A stretch of DNA of 64,000 nt, taken from assembly GCA_947652605.1 (NCBI GenBank), contig OX393578.1:59899415-59963414 (forward strand), given 5' to 3'. This DNA comes from Elmis aenea (taxonomy: Eukaryota; Arthropoda; Insecta; Coleoptera; Elmidae). Made by a program: the position numbers and the translations under genes. Of this stretch, positions 11,901-22,901 are shown piece after piece; the stretch's first letter is position 1, and each line of letters begins with the position of its first letter. The notes beneath the pieces were generated by a model. That model searched no databases, was not told where the DNA came from, and saw nothing but the letters and a program-made list of their open reading frames with translations.

Positions 11901-12655
11901 TATACAGGGTTCTCGTTTTTCGCGGGCCACTATGGGGATCTCGTAAACGGTAAGAGTTACGACTTCGGTTAAATTAGGGCAAAGTTGTATATTCAGGTGC
12001 TTAATAATTCGATGCAAACAGAACTTATCTAGCTCTTTTAGTTTTTGAGATATAGGGAAAAAAGTAAAAAGGTGGATTTTTGTTTTTTGCCCGTAACTTT
12101 TTCATTTGATGTCGAATTTCATTTTTGTAAAAACATTTTCATGGCCGCTTTTTGCAAGGAATCAAATTCTCCAATTATATTTTCCGTGCGACGTTTCGGT
12201 TTTTTAAAACCATCATCAGGTCAATTTTTTCTTATGGACGCTATATCTGATTTTAACGCCAATTTGTAGAGCATTTTATTCTGAATTCGACAATGTATAA
12301 CAGTTGGCACTTTTTTAAAACAATTGTTGTTAAAAATGGCAAAAACAAATATTTTATTTAAAACAAATCCTCATCGGCATGGTAAATAATTGTGTTTGTC
12401 CCTTTTTCCTTGAAAGAAAATATTTTTAAAAAAATGAAATTCGACATCAAATGAAAAAGTTACGGGCAAAAAACGAAAATCCACTTTTTTACTTTTTTCC
12501 CTATATCTCAAAAACTAAAAGAGCTAGATAAGTTCTATTTGCGTCAAATTATGAAGCACCTGAATATACAACTTTGCCCCAATTTAACCGAAGTCGTAAC
12601 TCTTACCGTTTACGAGATCCCCATAGTGGCCCGCGAAAAACGAGAACCCTGTATA
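11901..12655. mobile_element. Foldback element with about 230-bp inverted repeats
   Basis: The arm 11901-12133 returns nearly base for base as the reverse complement 12423-12655. Both ends read TATACAGGGTTCTCGTTTTT. The arms contain GTTTTTTGCCCGTAACTTTT and a CTCAAAAACTAAAAGAGCTA block. The loop (about 290 bp) is non-coding. TA appears at both outer ends, as expected for a TA-targeting element. Arm divergence is low, so it is fairly young or has been corrected by gene conversion. Confidence 0.85.
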
Positions 12656-12925
12656 GTTTCAGTCGACTGCGGTGAAGGTGCAGCTGTTAATAATTATCTC
12701 GCTCAACGGCTTTGGAAACTGGATATCAGCTGCAGTGAATTCGTTTGAAGCGGTAATTTAAAATATTTAACATCACCCACACAGTTAATTAGTGTTCAGG
12801 GAAATTCACAAGAAAAACAGCTAATGAGATAAGATTAACTGGGTCAAAGAAATTAGTATTCTTTTGATTCCAAAACTATATTTGTTTAATTCGAATTCAT
12901 TTTCATGGTTCGGTAACATAATATC

Positions 12926-13386
12926 AGTATAGTGAGCGTCAAGTCTAAAGGCGAGCGGTGGGGTGTTTTATCTATTTGATAAGGCTCGTAATTTATGGTC
13001 AACAAAATACAACACCAAGAATTCGAGTTAGAGAAGAACACAAGTATTAAAGTATCTAATGTTTGTCTTCGAACAAATAATTTTGGCAGGATGCTGAATA
13101 CATGTCAAAAATATTATAGATGGAATAGAGACAAGTGAACTTTTTAGTTTTTCCCCTGTTTTTCCGAAAGTTATGACCAGCACGTATTACTCTGCAAAAC
13201 ATCTAGTTGTGATGTTCTTGATGCAATGAACACAGCCTTGATCTGATTCTAGGGACAACGTATCGTAACCTTCCCTGGTTAGTTGTATTGGTATACCCGG
13301 CGCCAATGGTCCGTGGCCATATTGTAGCGTTTGCTGCGCGAAAATACCCCCACCGCTCGCCATTAGACCTGACGCTGACTATACGC
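12926..13386. mobile_element. TIR element, family A, complete copy
   Basis: The left TIR (about 12928-12968, TATAGTGAGCGTCAAG ... GAGCGGTGGGG) and the right TIR (about 13341-13384) are inverted copies with a few mismatches over about 42 bp. Its left part (12985-13085, TTTATGGTCAACAAAATACA) recurs at 17245-17330. Its right part (13205-13275, GATGCAATGAACACAGCC) recurs at 51583-51650. No coding region is convincing. Confidence 0.6.
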
Positions 13387-14055
13387 TCTTGTAATAATAT
13401 TTGGCATGAATTACTTACACTTGAATCATTCAAAAATTTAGAACATTTGTACGTGACATGGTTCCCATGCATTAATTTTTGTAATACATGCAATGAATTT
13501 TATTTGAATGTTTTGTTCATAAAATTTAACGCTTGAAAAGTGAGTTCTACATTAATACGCGATGGCTTTGTGTTATCATCGTCAGAAATTGCTTAATCAG
13601 CCGGCGCAATCAAGATTCTTAATTTGAATTGTAACTACTTAGCAGCTCGTTATAGACTTCCAATGGTTGCGTATTTAACTGTAAATGAACAACAAATGAA
13701 AGTTTAGTTTAGAGGCAGAAGTACGTGTTGGTTTTGCGGTCAATTTTCACCCTGGGAAAATGTACAGCTAACGCAATAAAGAGTATAATTACGTGGCGAA
13801 CAAACGGAATATTTTGAATTTTTACATGCTATCACATGCTACACGGTAGATAAAACGGGTTAAATTTTAACACCAATAATACAGGATTTATACTATTTAG
13901 GTTCACTTTAAAATTATGCCACTTTTTCTAAAGCCTTAGCTTGTGTGTAAAATTATAACACTTTTGGAACAGAAACTTTAATTGATATTCGGTCAATTTT
14001 AATTTTTTCTTTCAAAAAATAATAAAACCGCTCCTTAACCAGTATCATCACTAAT

Positions 14056-14168
14056 TTAGGCATCCCTCAAGGTGGTGTCCTTGGGCCTTTGTTGTGCATA
14101 TTATATTTGAATGATATTGAAGCAAATAATGAAGAAAACAGTGTCATCCATTTATTTTGGATGATATT
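14056..14168 (+). pseudogene. LINE reverse transcriptase fragment
   Basis: Plus strand reading GIPQGGVLGPLLCILYLNDI at 14059-14118. This is the RT palm motif followed by the (Y/F)-x-N-D-I segment seen in Jockey and related LINEs. It breaks down within 20 codons, before any FADD box. A small relic in intron 1. Confidence 0.6.
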
Positions 14169-15161
14169 CTTCAGTTATAATATATTAAGGGAACATTATT
14201 TTGCCGAGAATATTTTTGACAAAAGTTTGTTGCTTTGGTAACATCCTGGGACAAATAACATGATCCGATCAGCATTTTGTCATTAATTTTGTCGAGGGAT
14301 GTTACCTATAAGAAACTATTTTTCCTACAAAATAATGTTTCGATAGTTTGTATATTGGTGTTATTCTTTTAGAAATTAACACATCACTTTTTTTTTAAAT
14401 TTCGTTATTCAATTCTTTATTGATAACTAACATCTCAAAACCAGAACAAAGTTACATGCATGCATTGGCTGCTACCAGTTAATTTTTGCAAGAAACTTTC
14501 TCCTAAAATTAACAAAATAATTCCTTATATTACGTGCGGCAAGCAAAACCTTTTTTTTTTCAACGTTTTTCAGCTTCAGCTTGTTAATATTTCAGCTAAA
14601 TATATTTTCTGTAATTACCCGCCTCGAGTCTGCGATAAATAACGCTTTATAGTCACTTTTCATTTGTAAATGTTTCGACTAAACACGAATTTATTAAAAC
14701 GTTGTACACGTACATAACCAAAAATGTTTTAAAAACAAACGAATTTATTCAAGTAGCAAATTGGTTATTACGAATAATAAAAATTGCGAAAAGGCTGAGT
14801 AAAACAAGAGCGAAATTTGTTTCGCAACACACCGGCCTGTACATAAATTTTAATTAATCGTGCGACATTTGGTTTGAAACAGACAGCAGGGACACGCACA
14901 AAACATTTAAGTTTATTTCCACTCGATGTTAATTATTGGGTTAGCCGTAGAAACGGCAGTGTAGTGACAACATTAAATTATTGTTCGATCCGTGGGTAGT
15001 TAAACGTTTTTTTCTTACTTAAGAGGTTAGTACGAGTGCTTTCAGGCCTAGCCTATAAAAGGCGAAAACTTTTATGAACTGTCTATTCGTTTTAGAATAT
15101 TTTATAAACGTTGCTTATAGCCGGCACGTTTAAATGTAGTTACGACTAAGTCTTAAATTAA

Positions 15162-15586
15162 TATACGAGGTGTAGACAAAAAGCTCGTACACTGACCTCA
15201 CAAAGAGTCTAATTTTAATTATTCCTAAACAAAAACGTGCCACCCTCTGATTAAATGCACTTGGCCCGACGCTTTCTCCATTGTTGAGAACAGTGCATGT
15301 CCTGCAGATTAGGTCTTTCGGGAGCCTCGTCGTTTCACGTGTGATGTTCTCCCTATCCCCAAAATGTTCACTTCGCAAGATCGTTAGATTTAGGGAACAA
15401 AAAACAACCTGCAAACAAATTGTGTTTCCAAATATTGGCACAGAAATATACGTGTGCACTTAATAGTGACCTGATCTGTGATGGCTCGTTAGGCTTCCCC
15501 CCAGACGCCCACCTTAGAAGCTTACAGAATTGCCACAATGGCCGAAAAACATTCAGTATACAAACTTTTTGTCTACACCTCGTATA
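15162..15586. mobile_element. MITE with TATACGAGGTGTAGACAAAA ends
   Basis: The left end 15162-15184 and the right end 15563-15586 are inverted repeats (TATACGAGGTGTAGACAAAAAG), flanked by TA. The ACGAGGTGT...CAAAAAGT type of end is known from mariner-like elements of insects. The 425-bp interior has chance open frames on both strands but no transposase motif. Confidence 0.7.
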
Positions 15587-15668
15587 CCTTGCACGAAATT
15601 GTAACCACTTTAATTTGCCAAGGTGAAAAGCTTCACACATGTTTTTAAATACAAAAGTAAAGAACTAA

Positions 15669-15836
15669 CATTTACTGCCAATAAGGCTAAAAGTGAAACA
15701 AATTTTACCAGATTTAGACCAGAAACTCGTAAAAGCTTTTAGAACTGACCTACATTTACTGCCAATAAGGCTAAAAGTGAAACAAATTTTACCAGATTTA
15801 GACCAGAAACTCGTAAAAGCTTTTAGAACTGACCTA
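15669..15836. repeat. Perfect 84-bp tandem duplication
   Basis: 15669-15752 is repeated at 15753-15836 without a visible mismatch (CATTTACTGCCAATAAGGCT to TTTTAGAACTGACCTA). Eighty-four is a multiple of three, and one frame stays open through both copies, giving a repeated LPIRLKVKQILPDLDQKLVK. I recognise no protein family. It is either a very recent duplication or an assembly artefact. Confidence 0.9.
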
Positions 15837-15904
15837 ACTGTAAATTACATTTGTCTCTATTGGGTTCATAGAAATGTGCGCATCGCAAGGGTAAACATCT
15901 TAAG

Positions 15905-16215
15905 AATAATTCTAAATGGGATTGGAAGGGCGATGCTGAGCTACTAGAGCTCACGTTAGTTATGAACAGCGCATGCGTTTAAAAATCCTAGCAAGAGTTC
16001 GTCCCTTCGTTCATGGACTGTTCTGATCGTCCGCAAACCAGTACATGAATTGAGAGTTGATGGAATGGATGACTGACCGTCCAGAGAACTGTTAGGTCTA
16101 GAGACTGTGATGGAACGCAATATTGATACTGTGCAGAGTTCTGACAGTACGTCGCATGGTCCTGGACTTGTTGGAACAAACCTATTGTTGACGAGTAGCA
16201 AAACCTGCATTAGTT
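15905..16215. repeat. Dispersed repeat X, copy 1
   Basis: Blocks GGGCGATGC...GAGCTCACGTTAGTTATGAA (about 15928-15965), GCGCATGCGT..AAAAATCC and GGAACGCAATAT (about 16110) recur in inverse orientation at 51300-51570. Aligned over about 300 bp the two are roughly three-quarters identical by eye. Open frames here are broken by stops. The class is unknown. Confidence 0.6.
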
Positions 16216-17244
16216 TAAAGGGGAAAAACGCATATTAAACGATTTTTTTAGTGGTATAATTTTTTTAATTTTGGACATACCTCGTCGTTTTATATACCTA
16301 TTAGTCTTAGCTTTTCGAAAAGTATAATAGTCCTGGTATTTTCTTATTATTTTATAATGGGCGATATGTTTGATTTTCTCATATTGTTAAGAACTGTTCT
16401 CAGATTTAAAAATCAATCATATAATTTTGCTACATACACAAACAAACAACAATTAAAACCGTTTTAACATACCAAAAATCTTTTGGAATTAAAATAAAAG
16501 TATACACTGAGAAAGAAATAATTCCAATAAGAATTTTCTTAACATATATAAAATGATGCTTTACCCTAGATGGATATTGTAGTAGACATTTATTAATTTT
16601 GTAAGAAATAAAATAAAACAGTGAGTTAAGTGTGTTCACGAAGCTATTCTAAAAAGAGACACACAAATCTTTTTTTTTTCTCCTTAGAGCACAGTACCTC
16701 CAACCTTTGTGTTATGGCTTATTATGATTATTATTAATATTCAATTCACGTTTTCAATATCCGCAAAGGATATTAGACGTCCAAGGAGCACACAATATTT
16801 CGGAAAGCGGAACCGTTTAAGGATTAATAAAAATATAACAGCTCTTCAGTCTCCTAACGACGTAAAAAGTTAACTGAAACTAAACAAAACTTAAGCAACT
16901 ATTGACAAAACCAAACTAACATTCTGAAGTTATTTGGTAAGTCCAGGCACTCCAATGTGTAATCTTAATCTTTAAAAAAGCGAACATTGTTTAATTAGTG
17001 AATGTTGCAGACTTTACTTTAATCATTCTAGACAAAAACTAACGTGATAGTACCCATTTTTCTTTTTAAATAAGTATCTTTAACCATTACTGAATTAAAG
17101 TAGGAAAGTTCAATACTCCAGTCATTTAAACTAAACGAACTTTGGTAATAACTACTAGCACAATTTTAAATAGACAATGAAAACTATTAAATACTTACTT
17201 ACACAGCTGGTAAAATATTAATGTCCATATTTAAACTTTTTTTA

Positions 17245-17330
17245 ATAAGGCTCCTAATTTACGGTCAACAAAATACAACACTATAAGAATTAGAGTTGGA
17301 GAAGGAACACAAGTATTAACTATTAACCCA
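17245..17330. repeat. Partial copy of TIR family A (left part)
   Basis: AAGGCTCCTAATTTACGGTC ... AACACAAGTATTAA matches 12985-13050 in the same orientation with scattered differences. It abuts the palindromic element that starts at about 17346. Confidence 0.55.
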
Positions 17331-17345
17331 TTTGTTCCCACAAAT

Positions 17346-17636
17346 ATTTTTTTGTGCGATCGTACTAGAAACAGCTGTTTGACGGACGCTTTAGCAACCA
17401 TAAAGTACTGCATTACCGGCCCTATCCTTAGCAACGGCCGTAAAAGTTACTTTTCAGGCCGTTACCCTTAGCAACGGCCGAAAAAGTAACTTTTACGGCC
17501 GTTGCTAAGGAGAGCGCCGGTAATGCAGTACATACGCCGTCATCTGTCAGTGACAGAATGTCACGTAGTTTCTAACCTATAATTTTGAAAATTACTAAAA
17601 ATTTAAATTGTTTTTAATTCGATCGCACAAAAAATG
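17346..17636. mobile_element. Multi-tier palindromic element
   Basis: Three nested inverted pairs: outer TTTTTGTGCGATCG (17348-17362) with its complement at 17620-17634; middle GTACTGCATTACCGGC (about 17407) with its complement near 17516-17533; inner CCTTAGCAACGGCCGTAAAA ... with its complement about 17476-17510. An additional direct CCTTAGCAACGGCCG copy sits in the centre. Non-coding and strongly foldable. The element class is unclear. Confidence 0.75.
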
Positions 17637-17938
17637 TAATATGCACCTCGGCCAAAACGTACTTTTTGGCCTCGATACATAAATAACTATTAATAAAATT
17701 TTTAAATAAAACGTTTTTTATTATTAAAAATGTACAAATTGTGTAAGTTTATGGGTATATTTGAATTAATTAAGCAATCTTCCTACTTAAAGATGTGCAA
17801 TTTTTCTTTGTATACGTTTTGAAAAGCGTTTATTTATCATAGTGCAGACACAAATTTTAAATGAAATGCAGTGCAGTTTACATCTTATCCTAAATCCTCT
17901 TTAACCATTTCCTGCCACGTATTCCTCCTGCAGGAATA

Positions 17939-18120
17939 AATTTAGCTGCCTATGCAGATTATACAGCTGCTATATGTCGTGAACATGATCTTAAAGTTAC
18001 AACGGAACAATTTCTAAGCGCACTTCGAATTATAATTAACTAATCTGAGAAATGGAGCATGCTAATTTGGAATTCTCTCAATTATGGTCTTCGGATAAAT
18101 TTAGAATGCGTTTGATTTGA
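17939..18120 (+). pseudogene. LINE reverse transcriptase fragment with mutated YADD
   Basis: Plus strand reading NLAAYADYTAAICREHDLKV then QFLSALRIIIN, a stop, then SEKWSM and a few more residues. AYADYTA corresponds to the catalytic (Y/F)ADDTA box with the second Asp replaced by Tyr. The following helix and the SxKW segment fit the RT thumb region. It lies directly before the receptor exon at 18244 and is intronic. Confidence 0.55.
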
Positions 18121-18243
18121 CGCTATGTATATTTTAAATTCTTGTTTGAGTGTCATGGATTCCTTTATAATCTTATGTAATCTTTATACCTATATACAAC
18201 ATATTCTTTTGAATCGTTTTAATATTACTTTTCATTGTTTCAG

Positions 18244-18534
18244 CTGTCTCTGTAGCATCCAGCGTGTTCACGATAACAGCCATGGCTTTGGACCGATACC
18301 TCGCCATAACCCAGCCCTTTGGCTTTGCGAGGTGGTTCAATAAGAAGACAACGATAATCGTCATCGCGTGCCTATGGATAGTTTCGCTGTCTTTGTTCGC
18401 TCCTCTGCTGTTTCTGATAAAGCATAAAGAAGAACTATTAAATATCAACTTCTGTTACGAATCGTGGGATAGCGTTTCGATGTCTAGGCACGAATTTGGG
18501 ATCGTGTGTTACATTTTGATGTTCATCATACCAG
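18244..18534 (+). CDS. Peptide GPCR, exon with TM3 (DRY), TM4, ECL2, start of TM5
   Basis: Second visible exon of the receptor. The acceptor is TTCATTGTTTCAG ending at 18243 and the donor is CCAG|GTACGT. Two bases complete the Ala codon split by the previous intron. The DRY motif (LDRYLAI) at exon residues 17-19 ends TM3, the site of G-protein coupling. ICL2 follows (QPFGFARWFNKK). TM4 holds the conserved Trp (ACLWIVSLSLFAP). ECL2 carries the partner cysteine in NFCYESW. TM5 begins at FGIVCYILMFIIP and is interrupted in phase 1 by the next intron. A decayed RT fragment ends about 120 bp before the acceptor. Confidence 0.93.
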
Positions 18535-18584
18535 GTACGTACTGAAATGTGTTCTATAGGGTATTACAAATGCCTGAAGTTACG

Positions 18585-18980
18585 CAAGATACCCCTTTAG
18601 CGCTTTTAATTTGGGTCAACCTGTATAAAGAAAATATTTTAGTTGGCTCGCAATACAGGGTGTTTCTTAAATTTTGCGAAAAACTTTGGGGGGCAATTCC
18701 TTATCGAAAATTAATGGGGTGCTTTTATATATTTTTTCCTTACACGTCTCCTTTCGGAGTTACAACCCCCTGACGAGGAGCGATAAAATTAGGTTTCTCT
18801 TTTATTTCTAAAATTTGGATAAATGTATGTAGGAAATAGGAGAATGATATTTGGTAGATGTTTTATAGTTATTAACAGGTTTCCCATAGTGCTGATTTTA
18901 ATTATCTCCTACCCTCACAAGGGCTAACAAGTGCGACCCCCATTGGTTTTTATTAGAACTTTTAGGAAGCCTTAAATTTT
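18585..18980. repeat. ACAGGGTGTTTCTTAAATT repeat
   Basis: Starts near GATACCCCTTTAGCG ... AACCTGTAT (also seen at 23903-23940). From 18655 it continues as ACAGGGTGTTTCTTAAATTT. The block up to about 18975 (GATATTTGGTAGATGTTTTATA, AGTGCGACCCC) matches both arms of the palindrome at 44786-45341. This is a dispersed non-coding family right after the exon donor at 18535. Confidence 0.6.
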
Positions 18981-20029
18981 GTAATTTAACAAGTTTTACT
19001 TGAAAGCTTGATTTACTAAAAAAACTTTTATATTGTTTATATTTTTTCTGAAAACCCCAACATAAAATATGGGGACATGCACCATCATACAGTCTCGGGC
19101 CTATTTTGTAGAACCGACTGTATATTCCAATATGAACCGATTCATTTTGGTTGTTACCACCTTTATATTTACGAATTCTGATGTGTTTTCACTCACATAA
19201 TAAACACAATATTATACCCGTGTTCCCACGCAAACATTAGCATTAAAATAATCTGCCTTCCTGTACTTAAATTTTGTATTATATTTGGGTACATCTGCTC
19301 CAGCAAACTTGCAGTTTACAGCTTGGTTATATGTTACCCCAAATTAGATAACAGCAATAAAAGTTACAATTAGGGGTCGCGAAGGACCAGGAACAGATGA
19401 AAGCGATGATAGCAATAAATGAAGATGTGTTTCGTGCAAAATACAGGCGACATTACATAACCCTGCTAGTTTCAAGAAATTGTATGAGTACAAAGTTTAA
19501 CAAAATAAACGAAACTGACAAACGTTTGAAGAGGGTATATTTTTTACAACAAAAAGTATAAACGAGATACTAAAAGTGATTATGAAGGATGGACCCCCAA
19601 TAAATTAATAAATTATTAAGAGATTAAATTAAATATTATGTAATCTCTATAAAATGGAATTTACTTCAAATTAATTACACATTAAATCATATAATTATAT
19701 AATTTATGACTCCAATAACGGTAAATATATTATTTATTACTTTAGTGGCCTAATTTAGCCTGAACATTAAGGTAAATTAACTGATTACAAGATTACATTA
19801 CATAATACACAAATTTTTGTCGTTTGGTTTTATTTAGAAAAAAATATGCAATATTTTTGCAACGATACAAAACTGGAATTTTTTAAACAATATTTTAGAG
19901 TTAGGTATCCGTGTTTTATCGAAAAACAGGCTAATGAAAATTATATCGCCATATCGCACTAAATTATTTGGCAAGCATTATTAATTAAGGCATTTTTATG
20001 ATGGTATTTTAACAAACAGACAATCCCGA

Positions 20030-20670
20030 TTCAGAGCAAGAACGTGCAAAAAATCTTCTCCTAGCAGATTGGAAAGAGGAAACTGAATACAACAATATTA
20101 CAATAAGAAGGTGTCTAAAAAAATTGTTTTTCTTGCTAAATTAAGCAGTACCAGTGCTTACTAAAATTTTAGTATACAAAAGTATCATAGCACCCTATTT
20201 TAGATAGGTACTGCTCTATTATTTTATTTCTGGCTTCAAAAATTGCAAAATAGGGCTAGGAGAATTATTTTACACTTTCAGATACACCAAAATTACTCTA
20301 ATGATAGACACTCTACAGTGGCTCAGTATTAAACAAAGGATAATTTTTAATACCATTATTTTAATTTTCAAGATTATAAATAATCTGCTTCCATATTCTT
20401 TATTAAAATATGTAACCCAAAACTCTGATATTCATAATTATCCGACTAGAAACTGTAAATACTTTAAATTGCCATTCAGAGCACGAAATTATACTCAAAA
20501 CTTTCTATTTTATAAAGGACTGAAATGTTATGCCGTTCTAACAAGTGAACTTAAAAATGAAACTAATATTGTAAGGTTTAGACGTAAGCTCAGTAGTTAT
20601 ATTAAGGGAAAGTTTTATATGTTATATATCCATATACCTAAAATAGTAAACATATTAGCAAAATCCTAAA
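20030..20670 (+). pseudogene. LINE ORF2 C-terminal region
   Basis: Plus strand. Around 20170-20290 it reads SIIAPYFRYCSIILFLAS and then, frameshifted, NRARRIIL. From 20301 an open stretch of 122 codons reads IDTLQWLSIKQRIIFNTI, LPYSLLKYV, a YPTRNCKYFKLPFRARN segment and FRRKLSSYIKGKF. The order RAxRIIL, LxWLxxxxR, FKI, TRN, F..KL is that of the post-RT region of CR1/Jockey-like LINEs. RT and endonuclease are not present here. Confidence 0.65.
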
Positions 20671-21324
20671 TAAATTACATTGTTATTGGTGTTATATTGC
20701 AATGTAAACGTTCATTTTTTAATTGCTTTCCATGTTATGTTGTTAAATAGCAACAGATATTAAAGTGTGGTATTTTAAACTTATTGCACAAAATAACCAA
20801 ATTTTTATTCTCAAGAAACGAATTGACTTTCCAAATTAATTTGTGCAGAAATTGAGCGAAACTGATCTTCTTTTTTAAATTAATTTATTTAAATGTAACC
20901 TATAAGAATAGATTAAACTTCTGTGTATTACCAGCTTTGCGAAGACTGCCATTTTTGCTGTCAGCGATCTAATTTAATCAAAAAAAGAATGTTCGTGAGC
21001 GGGTGGTTTGTGATGTGTTTTCTCGCATCTTCAAAGCGAGCCAGCTAATGGAAGTTTCTTAATTATGGTGGACTTAAGTTTAATGGAGGCTGACTCTTGC
21101 TTTTCCACTGAAACTCTTCCGAAATTTGTGCATCCTGCTTTCTACACTAGCATGCTTTGAGAATATCTTACGTTTTACGTTGGGATAATAATAAAATATG
21201 CTCAAAAAAAATCGGAAGGTTATATCTATTAGATTTAATAGAATACCTCTGTTCGCGATAATGGAACAGATGCACCTCAAAGCATGTGATGGTTTTAGAA
21301 AAAAAACTGTAGTAAAGTATTCTT

Positions 21325-21480
21325 ATACAATAATAATAATTTCTTTATTGCCATAAGAAATAAATAAATAATACAACAATATTATTACATATATGTTATA
21401 TGGCAACCGCAAGGCGTAGTTCAATCCATTGTCTAGGACAATGGATTGCTCTTCCACTCAACCTTGAAACACAACAATGA
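21325..21480 (-). mobile_element. Probable LINE 3' end with hairpin
   Basis: On the minus strand the segment ends in TATGGCAATAAAGAAATTAT followed by ATTATTATTG, a 3' tail form seen in several LINE clades. Upstream in the same strand sits a perfect 12-bp stem with a 3-base loop (21422-21448). No coding sequence remains. Confidence 0.4.
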
Positions 21481-22901
21481 AAGTGAATATTTTTATTATT
21501 AGTCAAATGTGATGTATTGCGACGTTTTAAGTTATTTCCAAAAAAAAGTACTCAAATGTATTTAATTCCAATGAAAATATGTCTTGTCGAAATAAGTTAA
21601 TCTTCTTACAGAAACGAAAAGCAAACTTTTAACCTAAAATATAAGTAATCTACTTATCTCTCCATAATGAGGTTTCGAAAATATCTTTTCTGAATTACTC
21701 TTTTGTTTGTCTTTCGATTTCTTTCGATGTCGTCTAAATTGGTATTCAATAAAGAGTTTGTTTGTAGAACTAACACTGTACAAACAGTTGCCTCCCACAG
21801 ATAGCCATTATCTTTGTTTTAAGTTCTTTTTTATACAAACGGAGGTTGTTTGTAAATAGTTAACAACAATCTGCATGACAAACAAAAACGGATGGATGTA
21901 ATTGACTATTACGAATTGTACGCCGGGCTGTATTTGAACGAGCATATTTGAATCTGCAATTCGCTTTCCAGAGCTAATTTTAATCATCTACTATATTAAA
22001 ATATTGGAAGTTGATTGTAACATCGTATTTGATTCGATGTGTTTGCCAGATTTAGATCACCAAATACAGAACCGAAGCTTCAAATTGTATTACAAGCTTT
22101 CAAAATTAAAACAGTTAAGCAGTTCTTACGTTGTAAAAGATAAAAGTTAAAAAATAACGGAATTATGAAGCTTCTATAAAGATTACAAGAGAAAATCAAA
22201 ATCTATGCAATCATTATTGCTCAAAACTGCCACAGAGTTCAAAGAAAATCCCAATAAAGCATCTGAGTGTGCTTTTCTACAAACAGGAAAAGTTTCGCAA
22301 TCAGTACAACCAACTTTAAAAAGCATATGCCATAAAATATTTTTTTCTATGTCTAGACTCTAAGAATACTTCATTTAAGACCCCATTCAAAATCAAAGCC
22401 AATAAAATTTCAATTTCTTTTATTAAAGTTTGAAAGCGACTGTCTTTTCTTGAACGTAACTCTTTCGCGTGCTAAATTTTTAACTTTTTTTCTTTCAATG
22501 AAGCATACCGTTGAGTATTAAAAACGCTGCAAACTTAATGGATGGCTGTCTGTTGCCATTCATAAAAATTTATTTTTAATGTATACGCAAATTTAGCCTC
22601 GTCATCCGCGCCCTATCACAAGCAAAGAGATAGTTTGACTACAGAAATGTTTGACATAATTTATTAATGTGCTTTAAGTTGTAATCCAAAACATGATATT
22701 AAAATATAAAGGGAAGCCTGTCCGTGTATATTACAGACGATAATATTTGTGATTGAATATTTAGAAGTTTTAAGCTTTAAGAGAAAATGCTGCAGACATG
22801 AACAGTAGAAATCTTAATGTATGCTTATTTAGGAGTAGTTGAGAGTGAGTCTGTATAATTTTTTTTTGTAGATAAGAACTTTATTAATAAAACTTTGGCT
22901 T

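Larger units (their letters stand above)
7205..18243 (+). other. Receptor intron 1
   Basis: GT (7205) to AG (18243), 11.0 kb, phase 1. It contains the heptamer tract, the transposase tail, the foldback element, the family A TIR element, a MITE, an 84-bp duplication, repeat X copy 1, a palindromic element and two RT fragments. Nothing supportable lies in 7205-8045, 8330-9170, 9310-11900, 12660-12920, 13400-14050, 14170-15160, 16220-17240 and 17640-17935. Confidence 0.8.

Noticed and set aside
12539..12748. 69-codon open frame
   Set aside because: Most of it is the right arm of the foldback element at 11901-12655.
13203..13536. Open frames of 82-96 codons on opposite strands
   Set aside because: They overlap the right TIR of a non-coding element and are unlike its other copies in frame.
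15130..15640. Overlapping open frames on both strands
   Set aside because: They fall inside a TIR-bounded MITE and show no transposase motif.
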